From contig CACHXC010000003.1 in the NCBI GenBank assembly GCA_902583715.1, forward strand, positions 54,115-118,114: a stretch of 64,000 nucleotides of DNA, given 5' to 3'. Below are positions 8,225-16,202 of this stretch, piece by piece. The translations under genes and the position numbers were made by a program. The notes below the pieces were generated by a model. The model was given only the letters and a program-made list of their open reading frames with translations. It ran no database searches and had not been told where the DNA came from. The first letter of the stretch is position 1, and each line of letters starts with the position of its first letter. The stretch is from an uncultured SAR116 cluster alpha proteobacterium (GTDB lineage: Bacteria; Pseudomonadota; Alphaproteobacteria; Puniceispirillales; Puniceispirillaceae).

Positions 8225-8638
8225 ATGGTGTATACAACCAATATAACCCGTATTAATTATTCGGCGGCAAGCAAAATGATTGCTGCCGCGGTTGCGAGAG
8301 CCGATGAGATGAATGTACCTCAATGTATCGCGATCATGGATCCATCAGGCGGCCTTGTTTGTTTCGCCAGAACGGATGGTGCTGCCGATCTGGCTTCTGG
8401 TCCGGCGTATGCGAAAGCGCGGGTCGCAGCGGAGCGCCAGCACCCGTCTGGTGCATTACCAAAAGAATTTGAAGTCGGTGTAGCTTTTGCGACTGGCGGT
8501 CAATACACCAATCTACCAGGTGGCTTGCCAATCGTTTTGGATGGCATCCATATAGGTGGCATTGGTGTCAGTGGGGGCTCTGGAGATGATGATCTGGATG
8601 TGGCGAGGGCAGGGTTGGCTGCCATCGGAGCTACGTAG
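8225..8638 (+). CDS. GlcG/HbpS family protein
   Basis: A 137-residue protein of the GlcG/HbpS (heme-degrading-domain) family. It has the early helix with A-A-V-A-R-A-D-E-M, the strand C-I-A-I-M-D-P-S-G, the A-K-A-R-V-A segment and a late G-G-L-P-I-V-L-D-G with G-G-I-G-V-S-G-G. ATG 8225 is preceded by AGGGAG at 8210-8215. Members bind heme or other small ligands and are found next to many catabolic oxidoreductases; the biochemical role is rarely known. It ends the + strand gene group and faces the minus-strand operon ending at 8657, only 18 bases away. A homologue lies at 34863. Confidence 0.8.
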   Translation: MVYTTNITRINYSAASKMIAAAVARADEMNVPQCIAIMDPSGGLVCFARTDGAADLASGPAYAKARVAAERQHPSGALPKEFEVGVAFATGGQYTNLPGGLPIVLDGIHIGGIGVSGGSGDDDLDVARAGLAAIGAT

Positions 8639-8656
8639 AGAGCAATCAATTGATTA

Positions 8657-9280
8657 TCACTTGTCTGGGAAAATCCAAGTTTCCGAGAAATAGAGGAAAG
8701 CTGTTGAAAGTTCTAGACCCGCTTGCTCACGAGATACTGGATGTCCTTCAAGTTTCCGTCCGTTGACTTCAACAAAACAAGATTTGGAGTCAACAAGTAG
8801 GCTGTACATCACATGTTCGCCCGTTCCAGTGAGTTCTGGAGGTAATTCAAGAGCCGTTGGCTTGCCAAGCTCTTCCCAGACTAATTTGATGCTTAATCCG
8901 TCACCAATTACAGTTTCGCTGTAAAAATCTCCGCACGGGTCTCCCTCAGTTACCACTTTGTCAATTTTAAGCTGTGACGAAGCTGAATAAGCGGGCACGT
9001 TGCCGAAGGTGCCAAGTTTTTCAATAAAACCCGTTTTGATGTAGTCACGTAACGCTTCATTATCGGCCATTATTACATTACAACATTCAGGCATACCCGC
9101 ATTTTTGTTAGGGTTTTCATACAACAATAAAATGTTACCCGGACCGACGGGTGACCAAACAATTCGGAAAAAAAGCATGAGAACCGACCAGTCTCCCGCC
9201 GGATCAGTCTTTAACAGCATCCCGGGGTTTTCGCCAGTCCAATCAACATTACCGGTTCTTACATTTGGTTTTATTGGCAT
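8657..9280 (-). CDS. Protein of unknown function, paralogue of 9298-9915
   Basis: A 207-residue protein I cannot assign to a family. It is clearly paralogous to the gene just upstream. Both open with V-x-W-[ST]-GENPG, continue with a L-F-F-R-I-V segment, share an E-H-x-M-Y block around residue 160, and end with STAF, a short gap, then SETW. No signal peptide or membrane span is visible, and the pattern suggests a beta-rich soluble fold. ATG 9280 follows GGTGGAAA; in-frame TTG 9295 and GTG 9292 lie too close to the preceding stop. It is the last gene of the operon Rieske oxygenase, two permeases, binding protein, ATPase, two paralogues. That position suggests a role in handling the imported compound or the oxygenase. 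Confidence 0.7.
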   Translation of the reverse strand: MPIKPNVRTGNVDWTGENPGMLLKTDPAGDWSVLMLFFRIVWSPVGPGNILLLYENPNKNAGMPECCNVIMADNEALRDYIKTGFIEKLGTFGNVPAYSASSQLKIDKVVTEGDPCGDFYSETVIGDGLSIKLVWEELGKPTALELPPELTGTGEHVMYSLLVDSKSCFVEVNGRKLEGHPVSREQAGLELSTAFLYFSETWIFPDK

Positions 9281-9297
9281 GGTTTTTTCCACCAATT

Positions 9298-9915
9298 TTA
9301 TTTAGGGCTGACCCAAGTTTCAGATAGTGCGAGGAACGCGGTGCTCATTGTCCGACCAAAAAACTGCCGGTTTACAACTTGACCTTGCAATGGAGTTCCA
9401 TTTATCGATATTTGGGCATCACTTGCTTCCAAAAATACCGCGTACATATCGTGCTCTTTTGTAGCTGACGCGTCCGGACCAACTTCAATTGCCATGGGCG
9501 CCTGGAGGTCCAGCCAAGTCATTTGCACCGTTAAGTCTCTAGCAGATAGTTCCTCTGTGTAACTATTGGGCATGTCGCTATTTTTTTGAATATTGCTGGT
9601 AACATCAAACCAGCTCATTGCAGTAACTGCTGCTTTACCAGCCATGGTTGGAAATTTCGAGGCAAAATTATTAATCAGATAATTCATCATGGGACGATTA
9701 TTTGTAAGGCAAAGATTGGGGACATCAGGGTAACCAGATGGCTTGTCAGGATCACCAAGAATAATGGCGCCAACGCCCCGCCCGTGTGGTGATAAGACGA
9801 TCCTGAAGAATAGTGCTACTACCGAGTAATCACCATCAGGATTTTCCTTTAAATAAATGCCTGGATTTTCACCGGACCATTCCACTGAACCCGTATTGAC
9901 CGGTGTTCTCTGCAT
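9298..9915 (-). CDS. Protein of unknown function, paralogue of 8657-9280
   Basis: A 205-residue protein of the same unknown family as the next gene, with GSVEWSGENPG near the N-terminus, a V-V-A-L-F-F-R-I-V-L-S-P stretch, KEHDMYAVFLEA near 165-176, and STAFLALSETWVSP at the end. It is soluble with no transport signal. It starts 14 bases after the ABC ATPase gene and ends 17 bases before its paralogue. The tandem pair probably arose by duplication and may form a heteromeric complex. Function is unknown. Confidence 0.7.
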   Translation of the reverse strand: MQRTPVNTGSVEWSGENPGIYLKENPDGDYSVVALFFRIVLSPHGRGVGAIILGDPDKPSGYPDVPNLCLTNNRPMMNYLINNFASKFPTMAGKAAVTAMSWFDVTSNIQKNSDMPNSYTEELSARDLTVQMTWLDLQAPMAIEVGPDASATKEHDMYAVFLEASDAQISINGTPLQGQVVNRQFFGRTMSTAFLALSETWVSPK

Positions 9916-9929
9916 GTTGCAACCCCCAC

Positions 9930-10997
9930 TTAACCTAACAATATTTTACAATCCTCGGGCATCCAATTGACGTGCACCTGGTCTCCAGACACAAAACTAT
10001 TGGCCTTTGGCGGGCATTCCACTTTCATGATGTCACCACCGTCAATGGTCACTGATATTTTCATTACATTTCCTGAGAACAGAGCCTCTGACACAATACC
10101 CTTGAGACTGTTTTGTGATTTAGTGGGAGGCTTTGAAGTAATTTTGATATCTTCAGGCCTTATTGCTAAATATATTTTAGTTCTTGTTTTCAGTTTATTT
10201 GAAGACCTTGTCAAAATTTTATTGTCTTGGTAATTCAGCTCAGTGGTCTCGCGGTCATTTTTTACCACGTGACAATTCAGTATGTTCACTTGTCCGATGA
10301 AATTTGCAACGAAGACGGACTGCGGGTTGGTGTATATATCCGTTGGTGATCCGATCTGCTCAATAACACCCGAATTCATAACAACAATTCTGTCGGACAT
10401 ATTCATTGCTTCGGATTGGTCGTGCGTGACATATACAGCAGTAATGCCAAGCTCTTGCTGAATACGGCGAAGTTCTATTTGCATGGTTTCACGCAGTTTG
10501 AGGTCAAGTGCCCCTAAAGGTTCGTCCATTAGCAACACGCTGGGAGGATGTGCAACAGCCCGGGCGACTGCAACCCTTTGCGCCTGACCACCGGATATTT
10601 CACTTGGATATCTCTCTGCCGCGTTTTCAAGCTTTATGAGAGCCAGTAGCTCATCTACCCGTTCTTTGATAGCCTGTTTTTCGTATTTACGTTCCACTAA
10701 CCCAAAACTAATATTCTCGCTCACTGTTAAGTGGGGGAACAATGCATAGTCTTGGAACACCATACCAATCTGTCGGTGTTGGGGTGCTATTCCTGTTACA
10801 TCTTTTGCTCCAAAATGAATGGCGCCGCTGGTTGGTTGGATAAAACCTGATATCAAACGCAAAGTAGTTGTTTTGCCACAGCCTGAGGGGCCGAGGAGAG
10901 TAAGAAACTCTCCTTCTTTGATATTAAGTGAAATATCGTCAACTGCCACGGTGGGACCATAACGTTTAACGATCTTATCAAGAGTTACACCGGACAT
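9930..10997 (-). CDS. ABC transporter ATP-binding protein, polyamine/iron-type importer
   Basis: A 355-residue ATPase of the CUT1/PotA-like group. Walker A GPSGCGKTT lies near residue 37, then the Q-loop, the signature SGGQAQR, Walker B LLMDEPLGALD, the switch His in VYVTHDQSEA, and a C-terminal TOBE-like domain. ATG 10997 is taken; TTG 11006 is an alternative and neither has a strong ribosome site. It is preceded by its binding-protein gene and followed by the two unknown paralogues, all on the minus strand. It should energise import by the permeases at 12147 and 12989. The substrate is probably a small charged or N-containing molecule, to judge from the family. Confidence 0.88.
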   Translation of the reverse strand: MSGVTLDKIVKRYGPTVAVDDISLNIKEGEFLTLLGPSGCGKTTTLRLISGFIQPTSGAIHFGAKDVTGIAPQHRQIGMVFQDYALFPHLTVSENISFGLVERKYEKQAIKERVDELLALIKLENAAERYPSEISGGQAQRVAVARAVAHPPSVLLMDEPLGALDLKLRETMQIELRRIQQELGITAVYVTHDQSEAMNMSDRIVVMNSGVIEQIGSPTDIYTNPQSVFVANFIGQVNILNCHVVKNDRETTELNYQDNKILTRSSNKLKTRTKIYLAIRPEDIKITSKPPTKSQNSLKGIVSEALFSGNVMKISVTIDGGDIMKVECPPKANSFVSGDQVHVNWMPEDCKILLG

Positions 10998-11044
10998 TCT
11001 TACCAACCAAACTCAGCGACGTTACATTTAACTTCCACCACTAC

Positions 11045-12112
11045 TTATTTTGTCAGGGTTTTGTTCCATCCATCAATCCAGGCGGTTTTATCAACTTTAC
11101 TGTAGTCTAACCGCAACATAGATGAGATTGCATCTGGTCTCAACTCCATCAATTTAGCGTTGATTTCATCGCCTTTCATCTTCTCGATGGCATCCTTATT
11201 TAGAGGAAAGACTCCACTGTTTATCGCGTACTCGTATTGGAAATCGGTTGTCAGATATTCATTTATAAACCAATGAGCAGCTTTAACGTTTTTGCTTGAC
11301 TTCATGATCCCAAGCCACCCTTCTTTCGCAAGACCTTTGACGCCTGGTTTGATTTCCGGGTGCACGGTCATGACCGGCGAGCCTGCCCGGGCGGCGCGAG
11401 TGCACCATCCAGCGTGAACTACTGCAGCGTAAATATCACCAGATTCAAACTGTGTTTTTGTCTCCCCACCGCGGGTCCAGAATTTCGTTGCATTGATTTT
11501 TTTCAATAGATCGAGACCCGGCTGGATGTTTTGCTCATCACCACCGGCGGCATAAATAACACCACCAAAGTTTGCCAAACCAGCTCCAGAATTAATATCT
11601 GGCAGACTTACTTTATCCTGCAATTCTGACGCTGCAAGGTCAGCATACGTTTTTGGTGCGGGCAGCCCAAGTTCAGCAAATTTTTCAGTATTATAACAAA
11701 TTGTCTCTTGAGTATTCCAACTGCCAACATAGGTTGTGTTGTACTGAAACGGTTGAAGATTAACTTTGTTTGGAATCAGATCAAGGTTTATAGGTTGGAG
11801 ATAATCTACCTGTGCGAAATCACCCACTTGCGCGTCAAGAACTTCCATGACATCGAAAGGTGCGCGCCCACGACCCGCGACCAGTTTGGCGAAATTTGCT
11901 GCAGGGCTACCAGTAACAAATTCAATTTTACCGCCTAACGCCTCAAATTTTGGAACAATTATTTTTTCCATGTTGGCTTTCCACGAGCCACCCCAAGTCG
12001 CAACTTTTAGAGTAACACCATCGAATTCGCCAGCCGTTGCGCTGAATGACACCCCAAGTGCTAGGCCAAATGCCAAGCCCAAAGAAGCCAATGGATTTTT
12101 GTTCTTTTTCAT
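11045..12112 (-). CDS. ABC transporter periplasmic substrate-binding protein
   Basis: A 355-residue extracellular solute-binding protein of the PotD/PotF-like (SBP_bac_8) type. A signal peptide is evident: KKNKN, a hydrophobic core, then cleavage near SATAGEF about residue 28. The mature start T-L-K-V-A-T-W-G-G-S-W and the inner C-N-T-E-K-F-A-E-L-G-L-P-A-P-K-T-Y-A-D-L pattern are typical of polyamine and opine binders. A very good AAGGGAG ribosome site precedes the ATG, as expected for an abundant protein. It delivers the substrate to the neighbouring permeases. The linked Rieske oxygenase hints that the ligand is the oxygenase substrate. Confidence 0.87.
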   Translation of the reverse strand: MKKNKNPLASLGLAFGLALGVSFSATAGEFDGVTLKVATWGGSWKANMEKIIVPKFEALGGKIEFVTGSPAANFAKLVAGRGRAPFDVMEVLDAQVGDFAQVDYLQPINLDLIPNKVNLQPFQYNTTYVGSWNTQETICYNTEKFAELGLPAPKTYADLAASELQDKVSLPDINSGAGLANFGGVIYAAGGDEQNIQPGLDLLKKINATKFWTRGGETKTQFESGDIYAAVVHAGWCTRAARAGSPVMTVHPEIKPGVKGLAKEGWLGIMKSSKNVKAAHWFINEYLTTDFQYEYAINSGVFPLNKDAIEKMKGDEINAKLMELRPDAISSMLRLDYSKVDKTAWIDGWNKTLTK

Positions 12113-12146
12113 AATTTACTCCCTTTTTCTTCGTGTTGATAAATTG

Positions 12147-12983
12147 TCATCTTGCACTTCCTCCGCCTGATCGGAGCAAGGTCTCCAAACCCACTACTTT
12201 TTGCACGATCAAGAGCATAGCCAAACAAAAGACAATGACCAATGAGGATGATGCTAAAATACTGGGGTCGAAATCGTTTTCCATTGCGTAGAACAGTTCA
12301 ACTGGGTAAGTCACAAAACCTGGTGCCGTGAGGAAAATTGACATTGGCACGTCAGCAAATGACACCATGAATGCGTAAAGCCCACCAGAATAAATTCCTG
12401 GCATTATTGTTGGAAGCGTAACCCGATATAAAGTTCGCCACCTCCCTGCACCGAGGCTGTAGGAAGCCTCTTCTAAGCGATGATCAAAACGCTGTAAAAC
12501 TGCAACAATGGTTCCGAAGAGAAAAGGTGTAGCTATGAAAACATGTCCAAGCAACATACCTGGTATGGTTCCAGCTAGCATCAAGCCGCTGGTATCAAAG
12601 ATCAAATAATAAAGCTGTAAAAATGCGATACCAGAGACTATAGCTGGTATTTGAAGTGGTGCTCGAAAAACTGATGAAACCGCAAACTTCAATTTGAAGT
12701 TACTGCGGACAAGGCCAAGTGCCGCTGGGATCGCAATAAGAGCTGCGATGAATGTGGCCACGGCTGCAACTATAAGGCTCAAACCGAGGGCTTCAAATTG
12801 CTCGGCTGGTATCTTCGAATACCACTGGAAAGACGGTTCATCAGGTGGAAATTTAATCGCTGCAGAAAATTCTCCACCATGCAGCGATGCACCCATAACT
12901 ACTATCATTGGAGATAGCAAAAAAACGTATGAAAACCCACACCAGATAAACATTATGATTTTTTCGGTCCAAGTTTGCATCAA
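12147..12983 (-). CDS. ABC transporter permease, PotC-like
   Basis: A 278-residue inner-membrane permease with about six hydrophobic segments. The cytoplasmic EAA loop reads E-E-A-S-Y-S-L-G-A-G-R-W-R-T-L-Y-R-V-T-L-P, which contacts the ATPase. It starts 5 bases after the first permease gene and lies 34 bases upstream of the binding-protein gene. It forms the second half of the translocation channel of the importer in this operon. Confidence 0.88.
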   Translation of the reverse strand: MMQTWTEKIIMFIWCGFSYVFLLSPMIVVMGASLHGGEFSAAIKFPPDEPSFQWYSKIPAEQFEALGLSLIVAAVATFIAALIAIPAALGLVRSNFKLKFAVSSVFRAPLQIPAIVSGIAFLQLYYLIFDTSGLMLAGTIPGMLLGHVFIATPFLFGTIVAVLQRFDHRLEEASYSLGAGRWRTLYRVTLPTIMPGIYSGGLYAFMVSFADVPMSIFLTAPGFVTYPVELFYAMENDFDPSILASSSLVIVFCLAMLLIVQKVVGLETLLRSGGGSAR

Positions 12984-12988
12984 AACTC

Positions 12989-13843
12989 CTATGCCACGAC
13001 GAGCCGAGCGGATCGAAGGCGCCGGATTGCAATCAGAGAAAACAAATTGATTAATATAACAGATACAAGGAGCACGAAGGCGATTGATGCAGCAGTTGAG
13101 TATTTAACCTCCATCATTACAGTACGTTGTACAAGCACAGGAAGTGTCAATATTCTTCCACCTCCCAACAGAGCCGCAGATGTAAACGCTCCCATACACA
13201 TGTTAAAAATCATAAGCCCTCCGACGACAAAACCGGGAGCACAGAGCGGAATAATGACACGCTGATAAACTCTGAACCTTGACGCCCCATGTATTTGAGC
13301 TGCGTATTCCAAAGATGGTGGAACCGTTACAACAACGCTGTAAAGGAGCAGCACGCTGAAGCCGATGGTGAAGTGCATTAATCCAATGACGACGCCTTCC
13401 TGTGTGCCAATTATACTATAAGCTCTCTCAATCAAACCCAAATTTAGGAGTGTCTTGTTTATCAACCCATCAGCTGAAAATATGATAATTAAACCAAAAA
13501 CTTTTATCACTATGGTAACGAATGTTGAAACCACAATGCCAGCGAGTAGAAACATAGCTAGTTTTGATTTCATTCTTGCCACTACGTAAGCTATTGGAAA
13601 TCCCAAAAAAAGAGTCAGGAGAGCAGCAATTGCGCTTACTTTTATTGTTATCCAGAAAGTCTTTAAATAGAAGGAGTCACTAAAAAATTTGAGATAATTA
13701 GTTAGTGTTAGGTCCGTGCCAGTTCTACCTAAACCAAGGTCTTGGTAAAAACTATTTTGAATGAAGACAAACTGCGATCCCGCCACCAAAAGTAGCGTGA
13801 TTATGAATGGTGGAATTAAATATGCAATCCAGCGATTTTCCAC
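12989..13843 (-). CDS. ABC transporter permease, PotB-like
   Basis: A 284-residue permease with six predicted membrane spans. Its EAA-type loop is E-Y-A-A-Q-I-H-G-A-S-R-F-R-V-Y-Q-R-V-I-I-P. The gene begins 2 bases after the Rieske oxygenase stop codon, so oxygenase and importer are translationally neighbours. Together with 12147-12983 it makes the membrane heterodimer of the importer. This order (oxygenase first, then permeases, binding protein and ATPase) is unusual for PotABCD operons, where the ATPase usually leads. Confidence 0.88.
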   Translation of the reverse strand: MENRWIAYLIPPFIITLLLVAGSQFVFIQNSFYQDLGLGRTGTDLTLTNYLKFFSDSFYLKTFWITIKVSAIAALLTLFLGFPIAYVVARMKSKLAMFLLAGIVVSTFVTIVIKVFGLIIIFSADGLINKTLLNLGLIERAYSIIGTQEGVVIGLMHFTIGFSVLLLYSVVVTVPPSLEYAAQIHGASRFRVYQRVIIPLCAPGFVVGGLMIFNMCMGAFTSAALLGGGRILTLPVLVQRTVMMEVKYSTAASIAFVLLVSVILINLFSLIAIRRLRSARLVVA

Positions 13844-13845
13844 GA

Positions 13846-15225
13846 CTATCCAACAACAAAACGGTTATCTGATTTAATCTTTTTGAGATTTTCAATTATG
13901 AAAGTTTCTCTCTCGATCCCTTCGTAATTGTCGCCTTCGCGAACAATTCGCATCACCTCTTCGGCTACAGCGGCCATGAGTTCATCATCGTCTATATCAT
14001 CCCTTTTAGGAATAGGCATCACGGTATCTTGCGTGTAGAGGTTTTTAGTCGGTTTTCCTGCATCGTAATGCAGAACTCGTTTGCCATTTGCAACGTCTCT
14101 GATACCTCTTCTCAGCCTATTCCGCAGCATCATCACACCTTGGTCAGTTTTGCCGAGGTTCTCTGCGGCGTGCCGTGCGACAGGTCCAATAGAAACCTGA
14201 GCCTCGTAGTCACCTGGATTTCGTTGCATTTCGTCGTAGTCACGCGCTTCAGTTTGCCCCTCAAAATCCACAGACTCAATTTTTACCTCGTCGCGTTTGC
14301 CTTTGCCATCAGGGTCTATAGCCGGTCCAAAGTGTCGCCATGCGATGATCATGCTGTTTGTATCGTCAATAGGCACAGTCCATTTTGTAATACTTGAACG
14401 CTTGAAATATTTCTCGTCTTTACCAGTTTCCCAAAAAGCCCCAACGTGAGAAAAAGTTGGGAATACGGTTTGTTGGGTCCTTACCCAGATCATGTCATCG
14501 ACCCGGTATGTCAGCGTCGAGTAAAGACCAGTTTCCCCATCATGAAACTTCAGGACAGGTGTTATTCCCCAGGTCTCTTCGAATTGTGTCTCTCCTACCA
14601 ATGTATGCAGATAAACGGTGTGGATAGGGTCCATCGTGTTTTCAGCAACCTGCAGATAATTGCATGGGTAGCTCAGTCGGTAGGGCACTAGTTCATGACC
14701 ATCAAGATCAAAAGTGTCATACACAGGGAAATCTGGTATTTCGGACATTGGGCCCATGTAAGCGAACACCAAGCCTTTAAACTCCTGAACAGGATACGCT
14801 CCTTGCTTAACTTTTTCGCACAAGGGGCTTCCAGCAGGTTCACCTGGTGTTTCCATTACCGTTCCGTCGAAATCATACAACCACCCGTGATAAGCACAAC
14901 GAATTCCACGGTCTTCTATTATGCCAAATTCTAGTGACATGTTTCTATGACTACAATGAAGGTGCAAAAGCCCCAAATTTCCCTCACCATCACGGTACAC
15001 CACAAGATCTTCACTAAGGATTCGTTTACGAAGCGGTCTGTTTGTCACTTCTTCGGACAAACAGATCGGAAACCAGAAACGCCGCCAATATTCTCCAGCG
15101 GGAGTTCTGGGACCGGTTTCAGTTAATTCTGGGTCTGCTACAGGACGGTCAGCCAAATGGTAACCACCGTATTTCTCGTTTGGTCTCTGACGCCACTCTT
15201 TTATAACATCACGATAGTCTTCCAT
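13846..15225 (-). CDS. Rieske non-heme iron oxygenase, phthalate dioxygenase-like (copy 1)
   Basis: A 459-residue oxygenase alpha subunit. The Rieske 2Fe-2S ligands are C91-S-H93 and C110-A-Y-H113. The mononuclear iron site D-P-I-H-T-V-Y-L-H is in the catalytic half (D-x2-H-x4-H). The start is ATG 15225 rather than 15369, because the upstream 48 residues are unlike the family and the length then matches copy 2 at 20654, whose Rieske ligands fall at identical numbers. Relatives hydroxylate or demethylate aromatic and N-containing substrates with electrons from a VanB-type reductase; one is encoded at 17232. It leads the operon running to 8657. The substrate is unknown. Confidence 0.88.
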   Translation of the reverse strand: MEDYRDVIKEWRQRPNEKYGGYHLADRPVADPELTETGPRTPAGEYWRRFWFPICLSEEVTNRPLRKRILSEDLVVYRDGEGNLGLLHLHCSHRNMSLEFGIIEDRGIRCAYHGWLYDFDGTVMETPGEPAGSPLCEKVKQGAYPVQEFKGLVFAYMGPMSEIPDFPVYDTFDLDGHELVPYRLSYPCNYLQVAENTMDPIHTVYLHTLVGETQFEETWGITPVLKFHDGETGLYSTLTYRVDDMIWVRTQQTVFPTFSHVGAFWETGKDEKYFKRSSITKWTVPIDDTNSMIIAWRHFGPAIDPDGKGKRDEVKIESVDFEGQTEARDYDEMQRNPGDYEAQVSIGPVARHAAENLGKTDQGVMMLRNRLRRGIRDVANGKRVLHYDAGKPTKNLYTQDTVMPIPKRDDIDDDELMAAVAEEVMRIVREGDNYEGIERETFIIENLKKIKSDNRFVVG

Positions 15226-15479
15226 CACTAAAACCCTAAATATTGAAGCCAAACTTTTCCAATAGTAAAAAATATTTTCACAGGCCGCGGACCCAATTCT
15301 GGGTGCGACTTGAGAGTTATGCTCAGACCCTTGTGCGACTAGTAAAATAGAATTCTGTTTGCTTATCAAGAAAATTTGTTTCTTGAAGAGAAAAATTTTG
15401 ATTACAATTTGTATTAGTAATTAACAATCGTGCTTGGTAGGATTTGTAGCTCTCGGAATTGGCAAAAAGAACAATAAAA

Positions 15480-16202
15480 ATGCACGATAAAAAAATGGTT
15501 GTTGTCACCGGTGGCAGCCGAGGGATTGGCGCTGCCATTTGTGAGTCCCTAGCAGCAAAAGGTTACGGGGTGATTTCTCTAAGTCGCACTAAACCCGCTC
15601 TATCTGATATTTTGCACCTTGGATGCGATTTAACGGACGTCAATGATCGAAGAGCCAAATTCAAGCAATTGGCTGAGCGCGACGACATCTTTGGTTTAGT
15701 CAACAATGCTGGTATCGCGACCCCAAACCTTATTGAAGACTTTGATAATGAGATTTACAAAAAGGTTATGGACTTGAATGCCACCGCAGTAGCAGAGTTG
15801 ACGGCTGCTGTTGTCCCAGTTTTGATTAAAAACAAACAAGGCCGAGTAGTAAATATTTCCTCTGAATTGATTTTGGGATTTGCAACGCGCACAGCTTATT
15901 CAGCTTCAAAAGCTGCAGTCTCAAGTTTTGCCAGGACTTGGGCGCTTGAATTAGGTAAATACAACATCTGCTGCAATGCCATTGCTCCAGGTCCTGTGGA
16001 AACTGAGCTGTTTTTGCAGAACAACCCGCCAGGGAGTAAAGTGCGCAAAAAAAAGCTGGAAAAAATTCCGCTCAAGCGTTTTGGTCGACCAAGTGATGTG
16101 GCTGGCATGGTCGCGTTCCTCATGTCTGACGAGGCTACTTTCATTACGGGACAAACGCTTTATGTTTGCGGTGGTTCGAGCCTTGGCTCAGTGCCAGTCT
16201 GA
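15480..16202 (+). CDS. Short-chain dehydrogenase/reductase
   Basis: A 240-residue classical SDR. The cofactor motif TGGSRGIG lies near residues 10-17, NNAG follows, and the catalytic Ser, Tyr and Lys lie in ISSELILGFATRTAYSASK. The tail has the usual P-G-P-V-E-T and F-I-T-G-Q-T-L-Y-V-C-G-G. ATG 15480 puts the glycine motif at the normal distance; TTG 15459 is an alternative and neither has a good ribosome site. It probably oxidises an alcohol or dihydrodiol made by an oxygenase. It is divergent from the oxygenase gene and shares a 254-base gap. Its 3' end overlaps the opposing EamA gene by 43 bases. Confidence 0.83.
   Translation: MHDKKMVVVTGGSRGIGAAICESLAAKGYGVISLSRTKPALSDILHLGCDLTDVNDRRAKFKQLAERDDIFGLVNNAGIATPNLIEDFDNEIYKKVMDLNATAVAELTAAVVPVLIKNKQGRVVNISSELILGFATRTAYSASKAAVSSFARTWALELGKYNICCNAIAPGPVETELFLQNNPPGSKVRKKKLEKIPLKRFGRPSDVAGMVAFLMSDEATFITGQTLYVCGGSSLGSVPV

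Noticed and set aside
14667..14687. tRNA-like D-arm sequence (TAGCTCAGTCGGTAGGGCA) on the + strand
   Set aside because: It lies inside the Rieske oxygenase gene on the other strand, where it encodes conserved residues. No acceptor stem, anticodon arm or T-arm follows, so it is a chance match.
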